Below, piece by piece: positions 5,641 to 10,193 of a stretch of 10,193 bases of DNA. A program made the translations under genes and the position numbers. This stretch comes from Baffinella frigidus. Lineage: Eukaryota; Cryptophyceae; Cryptomonadales; Baffinellaceae. Every line of letters begins with the position of its first letter. Positions within the stretch are counted from its first letter, which is position 1. A model generated the notes under the pieces. The model saw only the letters and a list, made by a program, of their open reading frames with translations. It had not been told where the DNA came from and searched no databases. The stretch covers positions 201,714 through 211,906 of the forward strand of contig MU647016.1 in the NCBI GenBank assembly GCA_026770585.1, given 5' to 3'.

Positions 5641-5732
5641 ACTTTTAGGTCCTTTAGGTTCTTTTGGAGCTCCCAACATAGGCGGACACCGGAACTTGTT
5701 CTGTAGAAGGACCATGCTTCCTTTCGGATCAC
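5641..5732 (+). repeat. Dispersed repeat family S, diverged copy
   Basis: Two tail units (CTTTTAGGTCCTTTAGG), GAGCTCCCAACATAGGCGGACACCGG, then TGTAGAAGGACCATGCTTCCTTTCGGATC. The last part corresponds to the CGTAGAAAGGACTGC... hairpin ...TTTCGGATC segment of the copy at 5741, with the GCATTTTTGC hairpin degraded. Its left part is the inverted partner of 399-450. Confidence 0.7.
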
Positions 5733-5740
5733 ATCAAGCC

Positions 5741-5867
5741 CCCCTTTAGGTCCTTTAGGTTTTAAATGCTCCCAACATAGCCCAACAACACGCCCTTCCG
5801 TAGAAAGGACTGCAGAGAAAGCATTTTTGCTTTCGGATCTCGTTTAGCTCTCCAGTGCAGAGGCTCG
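5741..5867 (+). repeat. Dispersed repeat family S, full copy
   Basis: Order: CCCCCTTTAGG tail with two 9-bp units, TTTTAAAT, GCTCCCAACATAGCCCAAC, ACACGCCCTTCCG, TAGAAAGGACTGCAG, hairpin GAAAGCATTTTTGCTTTC (5818-5835), CGGATCTCG, GCTCTCCAGTGCAGAGGCTCG. From 5768 it matches the 6133 copy with about four differences in 100 bases, so the two are recent relatives. On the minus strand the copy would end in a short tandem tail, as some SINEs and LINE-derived elements do. The open frames across it are repeat translations. Confidence 0.85.
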
Positions 5868-5872
5868 TGAAA

Positions 5873-6060
5873 TGGCAACACGCTCGCGCACACACCGAAC
5901 CCAAGCCAGCCTTTATGAGGCTCATGGTATCCCATGGTTGAAGTATACAAGCTCCAGCCACGGATACCCCACAAGGTGAGAGGGATTATGTGGGGGGGTG
6001 AGGTGAAATCAGTCAGACACCAAACATGACAGGAGATAAATGTGGTATGGTTGGAATTTT
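5873..6060. other. No gene seen between two family S copies
   Basis: Unique-looking sequence without a supported gene. A CTTCTCCCAACGTA motif at about 6065-6076, shared with family S and the terminal tandem repeat, marks its right edge. Confidence 0.5.
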
Positions 6061-6090
6061 GGGACTTCTCCCAACGTACAATGATTGATC

Positions 6091-6232
6091 CTTAAGGTCC
6101 TTTAGGTCCTTTAGGTCCTTTAGGTTTAAAATGCTCCCAACATATCCAACGACACGCCCTTCCGTAGAAAGGACTGCAGAGAAAGCATTTTTGCTTTCGG
6201 ATCGCGTTTAGCTCTCCAGTGCAGAGGCTCGA
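6091..6232 (+). repeat. Dispersed repeat family S, full copy with long tail
   Basis: Same order as the 5741 copy but with four tail units (AAGGTCCTTTAGGTCC...), GTTTAAAATGCTCCCAACATAT, the GAAAGCATTTTTGCTTTC hairpin (6180-6197) and GAGGCTCGAG at the end. Tail length varying between copies that are otherwise near-identical is typical of elements with a slippage-prone tail. Confidence 0.85.
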
Positions 6233-6242
6233 GAAGAGGGGA

Positions 6243-6637
6243 TAGAGCGATGGTGGTAATTGTTGGCCGCTTTTCGGGTTGCCGGTTTGCCGGTTTGCCG
6301 GTTTTACAAGTCCCATCAGGGTTTTAAAGCCGATTTCATTATTGACACTTATTGACTTTATTCGAAAGTGAAAATGCACGGTGCAAGAATTGAGGCGAGA
6401 TTAGGAAAAAGTCTGGGAACTGCACCAGAGTTTTCCTACTCAAGAAACTGCCACTACCCATGTGGGGGGATCCACCAAGATTTGAACCAAAAGTAACTAA
6501 AACCCTTTCAAAACGCACCGTTTCGAGAAATCTGGTTCAAATGAAATCGGCTTTGAAACCCTGACGGGACTTGTAAAACCGGCAAACCGGCAAACCGGCA
6601 ACCCGAAAAGCGGTCAACAATTACCACCATCGCTCTA
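6243..6637. mobile_element. 395-bp foldback with 98-base arms
   Basis: The left arm (6243-6340) and right arm (6540-6637) are reverse complements over 98 bases with three mismatches, all transitions (6266/6614, 6315/6565, 6325/6555 by my count). The loop is 199 bases. Each arm contains three 8-bp GCCGGTTT-type units. Within the loop, ATTTGAACCA near 6479-6488 can also pair with TGGTTCAAAT at 6533-6542. The element sits between family S copies (6091-6232 and 6697-6800). There is no transposase. A transcript would fold into a 98-bp near-perfect duplex. Open frames across it are short and not protein-like. Confidence 0.9.
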
Positions 6638-6696
6638 CAGGGTGGCTCTGTTGGTGTTTGAGGTAGCAAACCGAAGTCCTTCCGGTTTCTAGGTTT

Positions 6697-6800
6697 CCCT
6701 TTAGGTCCTTTAGGTTTATTGCTCCCAACATATGCCAACGACACGCCCTTCCCTCTTCCGTACTCCTCTAGAAAGGAGAGAAAGCATTTTTGCTTTCGGC
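6697..6800 (+). repeat. Dispersed repeat family S, truncated copy
   Basis: CCCTTTAGGTCCTTTAGG tail, TTTATTGCTCCCAACATATG, CCAACGACACGCCCTTCC, then a local rearrangement (CTCTTCCGTACTCCTCTAGAAAGGAG) and the GAAAGCATTTTTGCTTTC hairpin (6780-6797). The copy stops where GGCCTTTGG begins. Confidence 0.8.
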
Positions 6801-7164
6801 CTTTGGTGCTTTTTGGCCTCGATTTAGAGATTCGGGTGAGCGCATACCTCGATCTGGGGGCATCCGACCGGACGCACCAGTCTGTGGGTGGGTGATGGCG
6901 TGCCTGGGTGCACTAGCGGCGCTTCAGTGGCCGGTGTACGCGTCCAGGGGTGCGGACTTGCGTTGAAAGGCAGGATTGGGGCGAGGTAACGTTCTGACCA
7001 GCAAACCGCGCGAACCAACTCTTGGCTGTCCGGAATTTCCCCCTCCCGAGCCCGACAATGCTATTTCCTTGAACGTCTGTGAAGATGGAGAGGTTCTGCG
7101 GCGGGAACCAGTATCTGTGCAGCAAATGCGTGCTCAAAATCGCTTGATCGGGGTACCCGTTCGA
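6801..7164. other. No gene seen
   Basis: GC-rich, unique-looking stretch. Open frames of 64-91 codons exist on both strands and overlap one another; none has recognisable domains, and none is clearly favoured by codon use. Confidence 0.45.
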
Positions 7165-7510
7165 CACAAATAATATAGTTACATCCAAGATTCTGCCCTA
7201 ACCTTCACGTTAGAAGTCTGAGGTGTACCCAATTTCCTGGTAAGTGAACGCCTGTAGGTATGGAGAGTGTCTTGTTGCCGGGAACTAGGGGTATGCGCCC
7301 TCTTTGCATTTGTCGAACTCAAAATAATGCTCACTAAAAACAATCACCCACGCAAGATTTCCCGCTTGAGCCCCTCATATAAAAGTGACACCCTGCTGTA
7401 TACTAACCCACAGAATGAGATCTCCAAGTCTGAGCGTGCGGTGCCAACGGATACCGCCGTGGAGGAATTGTTTCCGTGATATCTGGTGCATTTCCAGGCA
7501 ATTTCCGATG
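7165..7510 (+). repeat. 346-bp tandem duplication, unit 1
   Basis: The unit starts CACAAATAATATAGTT and ends TTTCCGATG. Its partner (7511-7856) has the same blocks in the same order: ATATAGTT..C.TC.AAGATTC.GCC.TAACC.TCACG at the left, ATAAAAGTGACAC and GCTGT.TACT.ACCCA in the middle, and a 28-base exact match at 7465-7492. The central 150 bases are much more diverged than the ends. No LTR hallmarks or coding are seen. Confidence 0.8.
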
Positions 7511-7856
7511 CACAAATTATATAGTTCCGTCTAAGATTCAGCCTTAACCGTCACGGTATTCCGTGGGAATCACAATACATGCTAGATCCAATTGATCGAA
7601 CGTTTATCCGGAGTTTTGGTTGTCCCTGGCAGCCAGGAGTTGGTGCAGAGCGCCCCATAGGCTGTGCGGAGGCCGCGAGGGGACATCCACCACTCCTTCC
7701 AGATTTCCAACCTACTGACCAAATAAAAGTGACACGCCGCTGTGTACTGACCCATAGCATGATATCTCCCGGTCTGAGCATGCTGTACCACGTGTAATCA
7801 CACCATGGACGAATTGTTTCCGTGATATCTGGTGCATTATCGGGAAATTTTCGTTG
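7511..7856 (+). repeat. 346-bp tandem duplication, unit 2
   Basis: This is the second unit, with matching landmarks 344-346 bases downstream of unit 1 (the exact 28-base block at 7811-7838; ATAAAAGTGACAC at 7723). Its middle has the hairpin CCTGGC-A-GCCAGG (about 7625-7637), absent from unit 1. Confidence 0.8.
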
Positions 7857-7972
7857 CATTCTGGCACCATGCAGCGCGCTCCGACCTTCTCAGGGCTCGA
7901 AAAACGATCGCAGTGCGCGCATACATATATCCTATCAAGAGACAAGCGTTGACTGCATCACAGCCAGCGTCT

Positions 7973-8020
7973 CTGGGAGAAACCCGAGCCAGAACCGAGT
8001 GGTTTTGGCTCGGTTCCCAG
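7973..8020. repeat. Long hairpin
   Basis: CTGGGA...ACCCGAGCCAGAACC pairs with GGTTTTGGCTCGGTTCCCAG around a GAGT loop. About 20 pairs form, with a three-base bulge and one mismatch. The right arm contains TTTTGGCTC, part of the spliced-leader word, probably by chance. Confidence 0.7.
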
Positions 8021-8342
8021 AAGATGAGCCTCCCTCACAGCGTAGCACCCCGAAATCGCCTTCGCTGAGTCCGCCATCCCGCACGGAGCTCTGCATGGGT
8101 CGTGCCTTGCGCCTGTGCGCCAACTCGCACCTGAAACTCGCCCCTACGGGCCGCCAGAGCCCCCACATCGTGCCCCCAAAACCAGCCCTTGAAAAATACA
8201 GCGCCCAAAGCCCCGAGTGCCCCCCTTCTCGAGGGCGCCGCGCCCTGCCCTCCACCAAGCTTGTTCACATGCGTGGTAGACATGCTCTCAGCGACTGAGA
8301 CCCAGCATCGGGTGCCCAGGGGCGGAGCGGTGAGCCGCCCCG

Positions 8343-8385
8343 CTCCAGGTCCCTGGGCGGCTAGGATCACGACCAGGGCCTGGAG
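8343..8385. repeat. 13-bp inverted repeat
   Basis: CTCCAGG-T-CCCTGG (8343-8356) pairs with CCAGGGCCTGGAG (8373-8385), with one bulged T and a 16-base loop. Confidence 0.65.
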
Positions 8386-8605
8386 GGGTGGGACCCGCGC
8401 CGCCAGTGCGCGGGTGAGGATGTTCTCACCTCGGGGGGGTATCCAGTTAGACAGTTACGCTCTATCATTCCGTCACGCTCTCCCGCAAGGCCTCCCCCGC
8501 CGCGCCCCGCCGACCCCCCGACCCCCCCGATTTTCCCCTGATCGAGCCGCTTTACAAATCTAAAACCAGATCCAGGTACTATTAGATTCGAATTCATGGT
8601 CTAAC

Positions 8606-8662
8606 GATCAAATCGAGGATAGGGCTTGAGCCATTTTCCCCAGTTGAGGTTCGAATTCGAAC
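8606..8662 (+). repeat. GGGCTTGAGCCATT repeat ending in a palindrome, copy 2
   Basis: This aligns with 5215-5272 through GGGCTTGAGCCATT and ends in the perfect 14-bp palindrome GTTCGAATTCGAAC (8649-8662). The word GGTTCGAATTC is 9 of 11 to a tRNA B box, but no tRNA fold is visible around it. Confidence 0.6.
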
Positions 8663-8761
8663 GTTCTACAGCAGGAAACGAGTGCAGCTCCATGTCGTTT
8701 GACCCAAGCGCGAATCGTGGCGAGGTCGGAGCGAGGACGGGGTGAGCGCGCCACCATCACT

Positions 8762-8819
8762 AGTCCACCATCCTGGTTGGCGTGAGCGCACTTCTCAACA
8801 GTCCACCATCGTGGTTGGC
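8762..8819 (+). repeat. 20-bp direct repeat
   Basis: AGTCCACCATC[C/G]TGGTTGGC occurs at 8762-8781 and 8800-8819, 38 bases apart with one difference. A related GTGAGCGCGCCACCATCA lies just upstream (8740-8758). It may belong to the promoter or 5' region of the gene at 8911. Confidence 0.7.
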
Positions 8820-8885
8820 TGACTGCCACCCACGTAACGGGGGGCCTGCGACGGGGGACCCGGGCGAGAAAGAAGATCGCGCCGC

Positions 8886-8910
8886 CTGTCTTCTTTTCTC
8901 CTTGGCACAG
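8886..8910 (+). promoter_or_regulatory. Candidate 3' splice acceptor abutting a start codon
   Basis: A pyrimidine-rich run (CTGTCTTCTTTTCTCCTTGG) ends in CACAG directly before ATGGCG at 8911. This is a textbook eukaryotic acceptor. Directly before an ATG it could be a cis-intron acceptor or, if the organism is a dinoflagellate, a spliced-leader trans-splicing site. The frame is also open upstream of the ATG, so cis-splicing or simple read-through remain possible. Confidence 0.45.
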
Positions 8911-9673
8911 ATGGCGCCGCCTCTGCTTAGCCGCCAGCCGCAGCATTCTTGGCCAGGGTTGCCTGACGAGCGGTCGAAGAATGGTGTGGGGAAGAATGTC
9001 CACGAGGGCGGACAGGGTGGTGCTGCCAAGCGCGCCATCTCCTCTGTTGAAGCCGGCGATACCGGGGACAAGCGCCGCAAGATCGCTGAGCAGGAAGGCG
9101 GCGGCGGGGGGGGCTCTGCGCAGAAGGCGTCGGCTGGAGCTGTCGCAGGGGATTCCGTCGCAGGGGCTCCGGGGATGGCGGCAGCAGCCGCGACTGCAGC
9201 TGCTGCACCGGCGGCAGCTCCCTCCTCTGACGCTGCTGGTGGGGCCGGAGCTGCCGAAGGCGCCGCACTGACGGCACTTTGGACGAAACCTTCTCCCAGC
9301 GATCCGGGGGCTCTCGGCGCAGGGGTGCCTGTCGCCGTCAACTCGACGCCCTACAGTGCGACCCCAACTCGAAAAAGGAAATACTCAAGTTTGCAGCTGG
9401 GCGGGACAGATCCCGTCGAAACCTTACCACAAATAACAGAACGCGCGGGTTGGTTTGGGGGTCCCGCTGAATGTCACGTGGGACACTGCAGGCATGGGAG
9501 CCGGCCCGTACCCTGGAGGTTTCGCAGCGGGGGGCGACAAGGGCGTGGAGACGAAGCTCCTGCTCGGTTTGCGGAAGGGCGGGAGCGCAATGCCGGAGTT
9601 CGAGCTTGGGGGGACGACTTTCGAGGCCGCGGGCGTGCTCCGCGAGGGCAACACGTGCGCGCTGCACCCTTAG
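8911..9673 (+). CDS. Ala/Gly-rich protein with bipartite nuclear signal; internal frame change
   Basis: I do not recognise the family. From the ATG at 8911, which I prefer because a CAG acceptor precedes it (a GTG start at 8782 is unlikely in a eukaryote), frame 1 reads MAPPLLSRQPQHSW, then a bipartite nuclear localisation signal (KR at residues 40-41, a 12-residue spacer, KRRK at 54-57), a Gly run (63-68), an Ala-rich low-complexity region (about 89-120), and TRKRKY (153-158), a second basic motif. Coding-type codons (AAG, GAC, GTC, CGC) fade after about 9355. They resume strongly in frame 2 from about 9440 (LGVPLNVTWDTAGMG ... LREGNTCALHP) to TAG at 9671-9673. A short intron ending at the CAG of 9437-9439, with a phase-0 GT donor such as 9325 or 9331, would join the frames; so would a one-base indel in the G run near 9457-9461. 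The final codons and the stop lie in the first units of the CCCTACA array, so the natural C-terminus may be lost. A nuclear protein is inferred only from the basic motifs. Confidence 0.55.
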
Positions 9674-9975
9674 CGCTGCACCCTACACCCTACGCCCTAC
9701 ACCCTACGCCCTGCACCCTACGCCCTGAACCCTACACCCTACACCCTAAGCCCTGCACCCTACACCCTGAACCCCAAGCCCTGCACCCTACACCCTACAC
9801 CCTACACCCTACACCCTAAGCCCTGCACCCTAAGCCCTGCACCCTAAGACCTGCACCCTACACCCTCAACACTACGCCCTGCACCCTACACCCTGCACCC
9901 TACACCCTACACCCTACACCCTACACCCTACACCCTACACCCTACACCCTACATCCTACACCCTAAACCCTACAC
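9664..9975 (-). repeat. CCCTACA (TGTAGGG) telomere-like array
   Basis: About 44 tandem 7-base units, mostly CCCTACA, with CCCTACG, CCCTGCA, CCCTAAG and few CCCTAAA. It has an almost pure run at about 9886-9965. On the minus strand this is TGTAGGG, a variant of TTTAGGG. It begins inside the last codons of the upstream gene, which is unusual, and runs into the 60-67-bp tandem repeat. Confidence 0.95.
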
Positions 9976-9995
9976 CCATCATACCCTAAACCCGA

Positions 9996-10193
9996 ACCCC
10001 TACACCCAACATACCCCGTTTGAATCTCGCAACTCCCAACGTACCCGAACCCCGAACCCCGAACTCCTACACCCAACCTACACGGTTTGAATCTCCCAAC
10101 TCCCTCCATACACTGACCCCGCACCCCTACACCCAACATACCCCGTTTGAATTTCCCAACTCCCAACGCACCCCCCTAAACCCAGAGCCCCTA
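9996..10193 (-). repeat. 60-67-bp tandem repeat, three units
   Basis: Units start with TACACCCAAC at 10001, 10068 and 10128 and contain C(G/A)GTTTGAAT(C/T)TC-CAACTCCC. A truncated unit (TACACCCATCATACCC) begins at 9971. The last unit is cut by the window end. The CTCCCAACGTA word in unit 1 is the boundary motif of family S. The minus-strand open frame across it is the repeat translated. Confidence 0.85.

Larger units (their letters stand above)
7857..8760. other. GC-rich stretch with hairpins, no convincing gene
   Basis: Open frames of 158 codons (7822-8298, plus) and 124 codons (8189-8563, plus) overlap each other and antisense frames. They are rich in Pro, Arg and Ser, as expected from GC-rich DNA, and the first begins inside the tandem repeat, so I do not call them. 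C-rich runs occupy about 8485-8530. Confidence 0.5.

Noticed and set aside
5755-6379. Two minus-strand open frames sharing an IRKQKCFLCSPFYGRAC-like stretch
   Set aside because: The shared peptide is fully explained by the near-identical family S DNA copies. Other copies are shifted or broken, so protein conservation is not indicated.
8003-8011. TTTTGGCTC as a spliced-leader relic
   Set aside because: Only nine bases match, and the word is one arm of a hairpin (7973-8020) that explains it.
7822-8563. Plus-strand open frames of 158 and 124 codons
   Set aside because: They overlap each other and antisense frames, the first starts within a tandem repeat, and the composition follows GC content. 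No domain is seen.
8760-9341. Minus-strand open frame of 193 codons opposite the Ala-rich gene
   Set aside because: Alanine-rich GCN runs are open on both strands. The plus strand has the bipartite nuclear signal, the acceptor and better codon use.
9664-9975. CRISPR-like array or chromosome end
   Set aside because: Units are contiguous 7-base repeats without spacers, and sequence continues beyond them, so it is neither a CRISPR array nor a terminal telomere in this window.

Overview
The window looks like eukaryotic nuclear DNA that is very rich in repeats, probably from an alga or other protist. Evidence: interstitial telomere-like DNA of the TTTAGGG type and variants (TTTCGGG, TGTAGGG); no compact operons or Shine-Dalgarno-led genes; long stretches without coding; many short foldback elements. 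A dinoflagellate is my best guess, from TTTAGGG-type repeats, GC-rich coding with AAG/GAG/CGC codons, a polypyrimidine-CAG acceptor abutting an ATG, and a 13-base match to the dinoflagellate spliced leader. This is inference, not proof; other algae with TTTAGGG-type telomeres are not excluded.

Layout. 1-820: GGCTCA/TGAGCC repeats, a copy of a dispersed repeat (family S) that may supply the end of a short acidic reading frame (413-616, minus), and a foldback element with GGGGTACCTCGCTC ends (705-815). 820-2015: nested palindromes (1152-1262), CTCGAG-rich tandem repeats (1281-1367, 1586-1702) and plain sequence. 2016-3310: degenerate telomere-like arrays, interrupted by a 540-bp candidate element with 18-bp inverted ends (2074-2613), changing from G-rich to C-rich on the same strand near 2840 and again near 3048. 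3459-5440: a run of inverted-repeat elements (3459-3649, 3664-3806, 4257-4372, 4722-5097, 5296-5440) and a cluster of three GC-rich hairpins (3940-4010). 5588-6803: several family S copies around a 395-bp foldback with two 98-base arms (6243-6637). 7165-7856: a diverged tandem duplication with a 346-bp period. 7857-8760: GC-rich, hairpins, no convincing gene. 8911-9673: the only good protein-coding candidate, an alanine/glycine-rich protein with a bipartite nuclear localisation signal, whose last codons and stop merge into a CCCTACA array (9664-9975). 9996-10193: a 60-67-bp tandem repeat.

There is no pathway-like set of genes. The most interesting content is structural. Four related modules carry a hairpin at the same place but with different sequence, and one pair of copies shows a compensatory base change. 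There are also a near-perfect long foldback, a dispersed SINE-like family with a 9-bp repeat tail, and telomere-like repeats in fusion orientation. All alignments were done by eye.
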